Shown: piece by piece, positions 6,928 to 15,026 of the stretch
Layout of the letters: every line of letters starts with the position of its first letter
Position numbering within the stretch: the first letter of the stretch is position 1
Origin: Acidobacteriaceae bacterium
Lineage (GTDB): Bacteria; Acidobacteriota; Terriglobia; Terriglobales; Acidobacteriaceae
Direction of reading: 5' to 3'
Length of the DNA: 34,570 nucleotides
Assembly (NCBI GenBank): GCA_030041305.1
Contig: JASHOC010000361.1
Location: 1 to 34,570 of the forward strand
The notes under the pieces: model-generated
What the model saw: only the letters and a program-made list of their open reading frames with translations
Databases searched by the model: none
Told to the model about the DNA's origin: nothing
Program-made: the position numbers and the translations under genes

Positions 6928-7515
6928 ATGAGCCGTCTTTTTGCCTGCTTTGCTGCTGTACTTTTTGCGTGCTGCGCCGCAGCCGCCCAGAATCCTGCAA
7001 CCGATCCGCCAACGGCCACCACGCCCGACCAGTCCGGCGCCTTGACCACCGAAAGTCCGGAGATCGTCGAGTTTCAAAAGATCGAGGACGCCTGGGCCAC
7101 CGCCGTCAATCAGCACGACCAGTACGGCTTGGAGAACGTCCTATCGCCATTGTTCGTCGATGTTGCGGCCAACGGCGACATCACGACCCGCAACCAGCAG
7201 GTGGTCCAAGTCATCTCGAGTGACGACAAGGGGCTGTATCTCACCCAGAAGGTGATCACGGTGCGCATGTTGGGCGACGTCGCCGTAGCCAACGGCACCT
7301 ACACCCTCCGCCACCGGGTAGCCTCGTCGGAAGTGACAGAAAAAGGCGTTTTCACCCACATCTTCGAGCGCTCGCATGGCGGCTGGAAGTGCATCAATTC
7401 CCAGCGCACCACGCTGCGCCAGGAGATGCAAGGCAAGCAGAAGAAACCCTCCACGGCCGAAGAACCGTTCCATATCCCGTTCTTCTCTCGCGGAGATAAG
7501 GACAGCCAAAATTAG
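6928..7515 (+). CDS. exported NTF2-like (SnoaL/DUF4440-type) protein
   Basis: A 195-residue protein with a signal peptide (residues 1-20, ending AAAAQ) and one NTF2-like domain at about 48-165 (IEDAWATAVNQHD, then VTVRMLGDVAVANGTYTLR and HGGWKCINSQRT, the usual helix and curved-sheet segments). The fold binds small ligands or acts as an accessory domain; no catalytic residue can be assigned. The C-terminus is polar and probably disordered. GGGAG lies twelve bases before ATG 6928 but six before an in-frame TTG at 6922, so the true start may be two codons earlier. It is downstream of the regulator, with mnmG convergent to it; no functional link is evident. Confidence 0.8.
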   Translation: MSRLFACFAAVLFACCAAAAQNPATDPPTATTPDQSGALTTESPEIVEFQKIEDAWATAVNQHDQYGLENVLSPLFVDVAANGDITTRNQQVVQVISSDDKGLYLTQKVITVRMLGDVAVANGTYTLRHRVASSEVTEKGVFTHIFERSHGGWKCINSQRTTLRQEMQGKQKKPSTAEEPFHIPFFSRGDKDSQN

Positions 7516-7559
7516 GCCCTAAGTTGCGCCGATTCTGAAGTGAACTTTGGCCTGCGCTT

Positions 7560-9680
7560 TCAGCAAGCTTCTCTTTGAACTGCCGAAGCGCGGCCGTCGT
7601 CCACTGCAGGATCCGGGCTCCACGGGCCGTTCCGTTCGGTCGCCCGCCGCGCCCGCTGCACCTTGCCCGCCCCTTGCAGCTTGATTGACACGTGCACCAA
7701 ACTCAGCGCTGCGGGCGTCACCCCGGGAATGCGGCTTGCCTGCCCGATCGTGCCCGGCCGTACGCGCTCCAGCTTCTCCCGCATCTCGCGCGAAAGCCCG
7801 CTGATCGATCCGTACTCGATCCACTCCGGAATCGCCACCGCCTCAGCCGCCCTCAGTTTCTCGATAGCCTTCTTCTGCTGGTCCAGATATCCGGCAAACT
7901 TGATCTCCGTCTCTACCGCCCGCGCCTCGTTGCGCAGCGTGCTGCGCTCGATGGGATCGGGAATCTCGCCGCGGGAAAGCCCGAATTCAGCCAGCAGCGG
8001 ATCTCGCCGGAGTTGGTCAGCCAGCGCCGCGAGCACCGCGTCAATCGTCACCTCCGGCCGCTTAAGCAGTTGCGCCCAGGTCAGCCCCGCTGTCGCCGTC
8101 AGCTCGCCAAGGCCTGCGGCCTGCAGCTTTTCGGAGTCGATCTTGCCTGAAGCGAGCAGCCGCTTGAGCGCCGACATCCGCGCCTGCTTGCGCTCGTATT
8201 CCGCCCACGCCGCGTCGTCGATCAGTCCCAGCCGACGCCCGTGCGGCGTCAGCCGGCGGTCGGCGTTGTCGATGCGCAGATGCAGCCGGAACTCCGCGCG
8301 TGACGTAAACATTCGGTAGGGCTCATTGGTTCCCTTCGAAATCAAATCGTCGATCAGGATGCCCGTATATCCTTCGCTGCGGTCCATCGTGAACGGCGGC
8401 TCGCCCTTCAACCACAATGCCGCGTTAATGCCCGCCATGATCCCCTGGCACGCGGCCTCTTCGTACCCGCTTGTGCCGTTGATTTGCCCGGCGAGGTAAA
8501 GGCCCTCCATGGATTTCACACGCAAGGTGCGGTTCAGCTCCGTGGCGTCGACACTGTCGTACTCGATGGCATAGCCCGGCCGCAGCATCTCCGCCTCGTC
8601 GAGGCCCGGAATCGAGTGCACCATTTGCCACTGCACCTCCATGGGCAGAGACGTGGACATCCCGTTCACGTATACCTCGTGCGTGTTCAGCCCCTCCGGC
8701 TCCAGAAAGAACTGGTGCTGTGTCTTATCGGGGAATTTCACAATCTTGTCTTCGATCGACGGACAGTACCGCGGGCCGATCCCCTGGATCCGCCCTGAAT
8801 ACATCGCGCTTCGGTGCACGTTTTCGCGGATCAGCCGCAGCGTCTCCGGCGTAGTGAAGGCGATGTGGCAGCTTACCTGCGGTTGCACGATCTTCTTCGT
8901 CCGAAAGCTGAATGGCGTTGGCTCCGCATCGCCTGGCTGCTCCTCAAACATGTCCCACCGGATCGTCCGCCCATCCAAGCGCGGCGGCGTTCCTGTCTTT
9001 AACCGGCACGTCCGCAGCCCCAGCGCGCGGAGCGCCTCGCCCAACAGCACGCTGGCTGGCTCCCCGCTCCGGCCCGCCGGATATCGCTCTTCGCCGCAGT
9101 GAATCAACCCATTCAGAAATGTGCCGGTGGTAATAATCGTTGCGCCCGCCATCAGCCTGCGCCCGTCGCGCATCTTCAGTCCCACGACGCGGCGAAAAGG
9201 CCGCACCGGCCGTGGCAACTCAGCTGCTTCGTCGGTTTCCTGGGTCCCTAAGTCGCCAGCTCCTAGTCCTTCAGTCCCTGGTCCCTCTTCGATCACGAGG
9301 TCCACGACCTCCGCTTGCCGTATATGCAAGCCCGGCTGGCCCTCCAGCACTTCGCGCATCTTCACACGGTAAAGCTGCTTATCGCACTGCGCCCGCGGAC
9401 TCCACACCGCCGGCCCGCGCGACGAGTTCAGCAGCCGGAACTGAATTCCTACCGCGTCCGCCACTTCGCCCATAATTCCGCCCAGCGCGTCCACTTCGCG
9501 CACCAGGTGTCCCTTGGCGACGCCGCCCACGGCCGGATTGCAACTCATTTGCGCAATCAGGTCAAGGTTCATGGTGATCAGCGCGGTCTTCAGCCCCATG
9601 CGCGCCGCAGCCATCGCCGCCTCGCACCCAGCATGTCCCGCGCCCACCACCACAACGTCGTATTGTTCCGTAAAGGCCAT
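7560..9680 (-). CDS. mnmG: tRNA uridine-5-carboxymethylaminomethyl modification enzyme MnmG (GidA)
   Basis: MnmG, with MnmE, installs the carboxymethylaminomethyl group at C5 of wobble uridine 34 in certain tRNAs, using FAD. The N-terminus has the dinucleotide-binding [10 protein letters not shown] (residues 13-22), followed by the family motifs [33 protein letters not shown] and YCPSIEDK. The C-terminal helical domain with SREMREKL and [12 protein letters not shown], which contacts MnmE and tRNA, is present. At 706 residues it is longer than the usual 620-630. A low-complexity insert of about 33 residues (131-163) interrupts the region before RRVVGLKM, and the last 40 residues or so form an extra basic/polar tail. 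ATG 9680 matches the family start; only a weak GAAGAG precedes it. It appears to be a single-gene unit. Confidence 0.97.
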   Translation of the reverse strand: MAFTEQYDVVVVGAGHAGCEAAMAAARMGLKTALITMNLDLIAQMSCNPAVGGVAKGHLVREVDALGGIMGEVADAVGIQFRLLNSSRGPAVWSPRAQCDKQLYRVKMREVLEGQPGLHIRQAEVVDLVIEEGPGTEGLGAGDLGTQETDEAAELPRPVRPFRRVVGLKMRDGRRLMAGATIITTGTFLNGLIHCGEERYPAGRSGEPASVLLGEALRALGLRTCRLKTGTPPRLDGRTIRWDMFEEQPGDAEPTPFSFRTKKIVQPQVSCHIAFTTPETLRLIRENVHRSAMYSGRIQGIGPRYCPSIEDKIVKFPDKTQHQFFLEPEGLNTHEVYVNGMSTSLPMEVQWQMVHSIPGLDEAEMLRPGYAIEYDSVDATELNRTLRVKSMEGLYLAGQINGTSGYEEAACQGIMAGINAALWLKGEPPFTMDRSEGYTGILIDDLISKGTNEPYRMFTSRAEFRLHLRIDNADRRLTPHGRRLGLIDDAAWAEYERKQARMSALKRLLASGKIDSEKLQAAGLGELTATAGLTWAQLLKRPEVTIDAVLAALADQLRRDPLLAEFGLSRGEIPDPIERSTLRNEARAVETEIKFAGYLDQQKKAIEKLRAAEAVAIPEWIEYGSISGLSREMREKLERVRPGTIGQASRIPGVTPAALSLVHVSIKLQGAGKVQRARRATERNGPWSPDPAVDDGRASAVQREAC

Positions 9681-9927
9681 CTCTTCAATTCTACGGTTTC
9701 CGCGATTTTCTCGGGAAACAGGTTTTGAAGGCGCAGCGCTCCTTTGATTTCCCAAGGAAACCCCGACGCACACGTCCAAACACGAACTCTATCTGGAAGG
9801 AGAATCCGCGGCGTTTCTGACCGCGGCTGCAGTCGCCGGCCGAATTCCAAAACTACTGGACTTTCAAGAAAATCAGGACCGAGTGGCGTCATTCGCGACA
9901 TTCAGAAAAGCGCCTGAACCGCGCCCA

Positions 9928-11184
9928 CTAGATTAGCCGAAAGAACTGTTCGCGGTTGAGCCGTGCGCCCGGAAACACCATCTCCAGGTTCTTTGCGCCT
10001 AGCGTGCGCGTCACCACTTCGCCCAAAACCGCGCGATAGTCGGTGGTGAGCGCCAGGTCCCGTCCCTGGTTGAGCTGCTCGTTGGCGAGACCCGGCCAGC
10101 GCCCGTACACCCTGCCGCCCTTCACCTGCCCGCCCAGCACAAACATCGCGTTGGCGTGGCCGTGGTCGGTGCCCGCAGTGCCGTTTTCGCGCGCGGTGCG
10201 GCCAAACTCCGACATGGTCACCAAGGTTACGTTTTCCGCCTGGTCGCCCAAGTCGCGCCAGAACGCAGCAATGCTGGCCGAGAAATCGCCTAGCCGGTTG
10301 GCAAGCTGACCGTTCACGCCGCCCTGGTTCACGTGCGTGTCCCAGCCGGCCACGTCGGTAAACGCAGCCTCTACGCCCAGGTTGGCCTTGAGCAGTTGCG
10401 CAATCTGCCGCATGCTGGCGCCAAATTCGCTCTTGGGATAATTGACCCCGGCCGCGGGAGCGTACTGCGCCGGATCGGCAGTGCGCAGCATCTTGACGGC
10501 CTCAAAGGTCTCGTCGCCCGCGGCGTGCAAAATGCGGTCACCTGAGTCGGCGTACATGGCTTCAAAGGCCTGGGCGGCCGGCGATGGCGCGGGCCCGCGC
10601 CCGGCCACGGTAAACCCGTTCACATTGTTGAGCGCAATGGCGGAGATTTTTCCGGCGAGCGTAAGCGGCACCTCGGCGCCCAGCGCCAGCGCGCGGAAGG
10701 CCGTATGCTCCTCGTCGTGGTCCATGCAATGGCAGGCGTCCTCCGCCTGCAGAGCGCGATTCAGCCAACCGTCGCTCGTGTTCTTCACGCCCGGCGTACC
10801 CGATTCCATGTAGTCCTGCGCATCAAAGTGCGAGCGGCTCATATCCGGCGAGCCGGCGGCGTGGACGATTGCCAGATGGCCTTGGTTGTAAAGCGGTTTG
10901 AGGGGCGCCAGCGACGGATGCAACCCAAAGAATCCATCCAAATCAACCACCTGGTTCTGCGGAATGGCAATGGTTGGGCGCATGGTGTAGTAATTTCTTT
11001 CGCGATAAGGAACCACCACATTGAGCCCGTCAGCCGCGCCCCGCTGAAAAATCACGACCAGCTGTTGCCCGGGCGCGTCGGCCGTTTCGGCCAGCACCGA
11101 GCGGACCAAGAAGTTGGGCAGCGCCGCCGTGCCGGCCACGGCAAGCGCGCCCCGGTGCAGAAAGAATCGACGGGTGAGGGTCAT
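9928..11184 (-). CDS. DUF1501 family protein with Tat signal
   Basis: A 418-residue protein that begins with a twin-arginine signal (TRRFFLHRG and a hydrophobic stretch to about residue 33), so it is exported folded. The body matches the DUF1501 family, which shares the alkaline-phosphatase/sulfatase-like fold: FQRGAADGLN, an RSHFDAQDYME segment, GWDTHVNQGG and the MSEFGRTARENGTAGTDHGHAN segment with metal-binding-type Asp/His residues. The substrate is unknown. ATG 11184 has GAGGAG six bases upstream; TTG 11187 directly before it is less likely. It is the last gene of a three-gene operon with the 95-residue protein and the DUF1800 protein. DUF1800 and DUF1501 genes are very often paired, which supports a joint role in the periplasm. 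Confidence 0.92.
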   Translation of the reverse strand: MTLTRRFFLHRGALAVAGTAALPNFLVRSVLAETADAPGQQLVVIFQRGAADGLNVVVPYRERNYYTMRPTIAIPQNQVVDLDGFFGLHPSLAPLKPLYNQGHLAIVHAAGSPDMSRSHFDAQDYMESGTPGVKNTSDGWLNRALQAEDACHCMDHDEEHTAFRALALGAEVPLTLAGKISAIALNNVNGFTVAGRGPAPSPAAQAFEAMYADSGDRILHAAGDETFEAVKMLRTADPAQYAPAAGVNYPKSEFGASMRQIAQLLKANLGVEAAFTDVAGWDTHVNQGGVNGQLANRLGDFSASIAAFWRDLGDQAENVTLVTMSEFGRTARENGTAGTDHGHANAMFVLGGQVKGGRVYGRWPGLANEQLNQGRDLALTTDYRAVLGEVVTRTLGAKNLEMVFPGARLNREQFFRLI

Positions 11185-11235
11185 CAAGATCTCCTCTCTT
11201 CGCGCAATTTCCCTTTCCAGGGAAAGCGTGGCTCT

Positions 11236-11523
11236 TTACTGCGCAATGTGGTGCAGGATGGCGTCCACACCGTTTTCACGGGGAGCCTTTTGCGGCACGC
11301 ACCAGCACGAGTCGTCGATCTGGTGATGTTTGCCAATCGTCGGGACGATGTGCGGAGTTGAGCCGATATCCGGCTCGCCATCCGCGTCCTTCAGCTCAAA
11401 AACCACCACCCATTTGCCTCGCTTTTTTTCGTCTCTGCTGGGCGCATAGAATTGTCGCGCCCGCCCGCTCTCGGACACGCGCCTGCATTCAGGCGGGAGT
11501 AAACCTTGAAAACGAGAGTTCAT
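11236..11523 (-). CDS. small hypothetical protein in the DUF1800-DUF1501 operon
   Basis: A 95-residue protein not recognised from any named family. It has a strong ribosome site (AGAGGAG five bases before ATG 11523), ends 51 bases before the DUF1501 start and begins 112 bases after the DUF1800 stop, so it is almost certainly translated in that operon. There is no signal peptide or membrane segment. The central part (KWVVVFELKDADGEPDIG) looks like a beta-hairpin, and a Cys-Trp-Cys-Val-Pro segment lies near residue 70. The two close cysteines could bind a metal or form a disulfide. The function is unknown. Confidence 0.72.
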   Translation of the reverse strand: MNSRFQGLLPPECRRVSESGRARQFYAPSRDEKKRGKWVVVFELKDADGEPDIGSTPHIVPTIGKHHQIDDSCWCVPQKAPRENGVDAILHHIAQ

Positions 11524-11635
11524 GGCGTCTCCTCTGAATCTGCTTTGCATCCGTCGCCAGAATTTCAGTCTTTCTTCTTGCCGCGATCCGTGTTCTCCCC
11601 AAAGCGCTCCCCGTCTTCTCCAGTTCTTCTGGAAA

Positions 11636-13837
11636 TCATCGCCGCTGGAAATCCGGAGACCCGATCAATAATCCGGCCAGCAACTGGTCTTGGCGTTCGC
11701 GCGCTAAAACCGCTTGACGCGCATTGGCCCGAGGCATCGGCCGCCCCGCAAGTACCGGCCGCAGCGTCGCGGATTCCTGCGCACTCTGCCTTGCAAACTC
11801 ATCCAGCACCGCCGCCCGTGTCGTCGCGCTTGCCCCGCCGGGAAGCAGCAGCGGCTCCAGCCGCGCCTCTTCGCTCTGCGCGCTCGGAGTCGCACTGTCG
11901 GCCGCCGATGCTTCCGCTGATTGCGGCAGCCATTGCACCGTGATCCCGGGCAGGCGGCTGGCCGCCAGGTTCAGCGCGAAATTCATCCGGTCCACCAGTG
12001 CGCCCGTCGAAACCCAGGTCGCCGCGTCCCAGCTAAAACCGCTGGGCGGAATGCATTCGTAGAGCGGCATGCCCATAGCTCTCAATGCGTTCACCAGCGG
12101 GATGAAATTCTCCACATTCGCATCGCTTGCCCGCACCGCTGAAACCACGAATTCAATCGGCGTTTTCACCTTGGCCCGGTCTGCGTCCATCGACCAAAAC
12201 TCCGGGGAGTGAAACAGCGTCGTCAGCACGGCGGAAATATCGCCCCCGCTGGCCAGATAGGTCTTCGCCATTCGATCCACAAGTGGCTGCGGTGGATCGT
12301 CACTCACAAGCCGCTCAGCCAGCTCCCTGGAGAGGAAATGCGCCGTGGCCGGGCGGACGGCGAGCATGTGGAGCAACGCGCGGCCCTCCATTTCGCCGTT
12401 TCCCTTGACCTTCTTGCCTAAAACCTTCTTCGTCCCCGGCTCATGACGGTTAGGATTGAACACAAACCCGCCGCCGAATTGCGGCCGATCGACTGTCCAG
12501 CCGGTGAGCACCCGCGCCACCTGAATGACATCCGCCTGCGTATAACCACCGTTTACGCCCAGGGTCTGCAGCTCCATCAGCTCACGCGCATAGTTCTCGT
12601 TGATGCCGGGCGGATCCTGGCGCTGCTTCGCTGGCCGGCGCCACGCCGCCATTTTGGCGCGCTCGGCCGCCAGGGAATCCGGTCCCACGCTCTCCGCGTT
12701 ATCGAGATAAATCAGCATGGCCGGGCTGTGCGCCACCGCTTCCAGCAGGTCCTCGAACTTGCCCAGCGCGCGCGGCCGGATGGCGTCGCGCTCGAAGCTC
12801 ACCAGGTAATACGGCATCTGCTCGTTCTTGCGCAGGTAGATGTTGAAGTGGTTGAGCCAGAAGTCGGTCATCACTTCCTGGAGCTGGGCGTTGGAGTAGA
12901 TGTCGCGCGTCAGCCGCTCCGCCATCAGCTCTTGCACGACCAGGCGCTCGGGATTCTCGAGATCATCCACGGCTTCCCGGAGCGCGGGGAGCATGTCGGC
13001 GGTGAGCTTTGTCCGCTGCGCCGGCCGCAGGGATTTCAGAAAGGTCTCAAATTCCGCTGGCTGCATCGCCTCCAGTTTCAGCACGCGTTGCTGAGGCGAC
13101 AGCGCGAGGATCGCGTCCGTAGCCGGATCGTCATCCAGCACGTCCATTTGCGCCGCCAGCGCCATGGCTTGCAGATCGTCCGGAACCGGCGCGGAAGTGC
13201 TGGTTGCGCCGCCGGAGTTCGCGTCCATTGCCCCGGCGGAGCTTGCGTCCGTCGCCATCGCCGAATTCTCCTCCACTCCGGGGTTTGGGCTCATGGGTCG
13301 CGCGCCAGCGGTCATCGCTTCGCCGCCGGTCGGCGCAGCCGGGCTGGCTGCAACGGCCGCGTTTTTCTCTTTCCTTTGCGCTTGCCGCTCTTGCATGCGG
13401 TAGATCGCATCTTCGTAGACCGCGTGCAATGCCCCGCGCCGCGGAATCTCGATCCTGCCGTACATCGCCTGGCGAACAATCGCGTTCGAAGGAATGCGCA
13501 AGAGCAGGTCCTGCACGCTCCATTGCATGGCGGGAAATTGCGCCAGCCGCGTGTCCAAGTCCGCTTCATCGATGTTTGCCGAGTGTAGTTGCTGTTCGAA
13601 CCACATCTCCAACCCCATAGCGCGCACGGCCTCCACGTCGCCGGGCCGAGGCCCGAAGGTAAATCGGTCCAGGGCGTGGAGAATCCGCGCGTCTCCTTGC
13701 AGTTCGGGGGAGGAATATTCAGAGCGCGAGGCAGCAGGGGCATTCGGGACCGGCGCAGGCCCCGCGGCCGCGATGGGCGCGGGCATGCACAGATTCAGGC
13801 ACAATGCCACAGCGAGCACGCCTCGCAACGAATCCAT
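11636..13837 (-). CDS. DUF1800 family protein
   Basis: A 733-residue protein with a signal peptide (residues 1-25, ending IAAAG). The opening ILHALDRFTFGPRPGDVEAVRAMGLEMW... pattern, the GINENYARELMELQTLGV segment, the LTGW motif and the HFLSRELAERLVSD and LTTLFHSPEFW segments identify DUF1800. Between about residues 145 and 240 there is a long Ala/Pro/Ser-rich linker that the family usually has in shorter form. ATG 13837 is chosen because the signal peptide begins there and CTGGAG lies about eight bases upstream. It is first of three genes with the small protein and DUF1501. The molecular role of DUF1800 is not known. Confidence 0.92.
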   Translation of the reverse strand: MDSLRGVLAVALCLNLCMPAPIAAAGPAPVPNAPAASRSEYSSPELQGDARILHALDRFTFGPRPGDVEAVRAMGLEMWFEQQLHSANIDEADLDTRLAQFPAMQWSVQDLLLRIPSNAIVRQAMYGRIEIPRRGALHAVYEDAIYRMQERQAQRKEKNAAVAASPAAPTGGEAMTAGARPMSPNPGVEENSAMATDASSAGAMDANSGGATSTSAPVPDDLQAMALAAQMDVLDDDPATDAILALSPQQRVLKLEAMQPAEFETFLKSLRPAQRTKLTADMLPALREAVDDLENPERLVVQELMAERLTRDIYSNAQLQEVMTDFWLNHFNIYLRKNEQMPYYLVSFERDAIRPRALGKFEDLLEAVAHSPAMLIYLDNAESVGPDSLAAERAKMAAWRRPAKQRQDPPGINENYARELMELQTLGVNGGYTQADVIQVARVLTGWTVDRPQFGGGFVFNPNRHEPGTKKVLGKKVKGNGEMEGRALLHMLAVRPATAHFLSRELAERLVSDDPPQPLVDRMAKTYLASGGDISAVLTTLFHSPEFWSMDADRAKVKTPIEFVVSAVRASDANVENFIPLVNALRAMGMPLYECIPPSGFSWDAATWVSTGALVDRMNFALNLAASRLPGITVQWLPQSAEASAADSATPSAQSEEARLEPLLLPGGASATTRAAVLDEFARQSAQESATLRPVLAGRPMPRANARQAVLARERQDQLLAGLLIGSPDFQRR

Positions 13838-13976
13838 GGATGACGCTCCAGGCAGGAGTGGCCGGGGAAGAATCGAAACACACAATCTTACTGATAGGGC
13901 AGACGCGGCTTTTCGGGAAAAGTTGTGGTGGTGCCGCCGGATTCCTGCGAAAACGGGCTTGGCGATGCGTCGGCTG

Positions 13977-14219
13977 CTAGCAGCGCTTGGCCTTGCACCG
14001 GGTCATGATGGCCGCATGCAGCCGCTCGTTCACCTCGTAGGGCAGCTCGTAGATTTGATGGGAGCGGTAGATCTCGATGGTTTTGCGCGTAGTGTTCAGC
14101 ACCACCTCGCAGTGCCCGCATTTGCGCAGGTGCTGCTCCACTTCGGCCCTTGTCTCCGCCGCGACAATGGAGTCATCGATCATGTCGTCGAGCATCGCCA
14201 GAAACTCAGTGCACGTCAC
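13977..14219 (-). CDS. zinc-binding anti-sigma factor
   Basis: An 80-residue cytoplasmic protein with the HX3CX2C motif of zinc-dependent anti-sigma factors (HLRKCGHC, His30, Cys34, Cys37), preceded by an upstream Cys3. It starts with GTG at 14219, inside the last codons of the sigma gene (14-base overlap), with CTGGAG seven to eight bases upstream, so translation is probably coupled. Its size covers little more than the anti-sigma domain; there is no membrane segment, so any signal must be sensed in the cytoplasm, possibly by the zinc site. It would bind and inhibit the ECF sigma factor encoded before it. Confidence 0.88.
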   Translation of the reverse strand: MTCTEFLAMLDDMIDDSIVAAETRAEVEQHLRKCGHCEVVLNTTRKTIEIYRSHQIYELPYEVNERLHAAIMTRCKAKRC

Positions 14220-14859
14220 GCTTCAACTCCAGTTTTCGTTGCGCGGCCCGGGTTCGCCGGTGAAAATAGCGGCTCAGCCGCTCGCGCAGTTGCAATCGCG
14301 CGCGCAGCAGGCGCGACTTCACGGCCGGAACGCTCAGTCCCAGCGCCTCCGCGGTTTCCTCTGTCGATAAGCCTTCGACGTCGCGTAGGGCGAAGACGAC
14401 GCGAAACCCCCGCGGCAAACCCTGAATGGTCCTGCGCAGAATATCGGCAAGCTCGGAGGTGCTGTAATTCTGCTCCGGGTCGGGGGCCCAGTCGGCCAAA
14501 TCGCGGGGAACGGTTCCCTCCTCGGTCTCCAGATCCTCGTCGATCGAGACCATCTTTCCCGAGCGCCGCTTGCGCAGCCGCATCAGGCTTTCGTTCACCG
14601 CTATACGCACCAACCATGTGTAGAACTTCGCGTTTCCCTGAAACTGGTCGAGCTTTTCGTATGCCTTCAGGAAGGCATCCTGCATCACGTCTTCGGCATC
14701 TTCCCGGTTTTGCGTGATATGCTGCGCAATCCTGAAGATCTGCCGTTCGTACTTACGGACCAGCGTATCGTACGCCGAAACATCCCCCGCCCTCACCCGC
14801 TCCACCAAGGCGACATCGGGATGCTCGTTTTCTCCTGCAATCGATTGGATGGTCGACAT
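14206..14859 (-). CDS. ECF-type RNA polymerase sigma factor (RpoE-like)
   Basis: A 217-residue sigma-70 family protein. Region 2 (about 28-98) holds DTLVRKYERQIFRIA, the DAEDVMQDAFLKAY core-binding/-10 segment and FYTWLVRIAVNESL. A linker of about 45 acidic residues follows, then region 4 (about 145-195) with LPRGFRVVFALRDVEGLS and a helix-turn-helix ETAEALGLSVPAVKSRLLRAR for the -35 element. ATG 14859 is preferred because the domain begins soon after. An in-frame TTG at 14913 would add 18 residues, but neither start has a clear ribosome site. It overlaps its anti-sigma gene and is divergent from the lytic transglycosylase gene across 167 bases, so envelope stress control is plausible but unproven. 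Confidence 0.93.
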   Translation of the reverse strand: MSTIQSIAGENEHPDVALVERVRAGDVSAYDTLVRKYERQIFRIAQHITQNREDAEDVMQDAFLKAYEKLDQFQGNAKFYTWLVRIAVNESLMRLRKRRSGKMVSIDEDLETEEGTVPRDLADWAPDPEQNYSTSELADILRRTIQGLPRGFRVVFALRDVEGLSTEETAEALGLSVPAVKSRLLRARLQLRERLSRYFHRRTRAAQRKLELKRDVH

Positions 14860-15026
14860 GGGGGTTGGTTGCGGAAAATGGTCCCGGATGGGCTTTTTGT
14901 CCCGGCCGGTCAAGATGAGTGTAACGGACGGCGGGCGCGGCGGTCCAAGCGGGTACAGGGGCTGGCCGGTTACTCGCAGTGATTCCCCGCACGCTTAAAA
15001 AGCAAGAAACCAGATAAAGTGAAAGT

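Noticed and set aside
11173..11188. Crp-like GGTGA-N6-TCAAG at the DUF1501 start
   Set aside because: One half-site is imperfect and it lies across the start codon, where the bases are explained by the ribosome site and coding sequence.
12443..14717. Two long plus-strand frames opposite the DUF1800 and sigma/anti-sigma genes
   Set aside because: Composition is that of antisense frames; the opposite strand encodes clear protein families.
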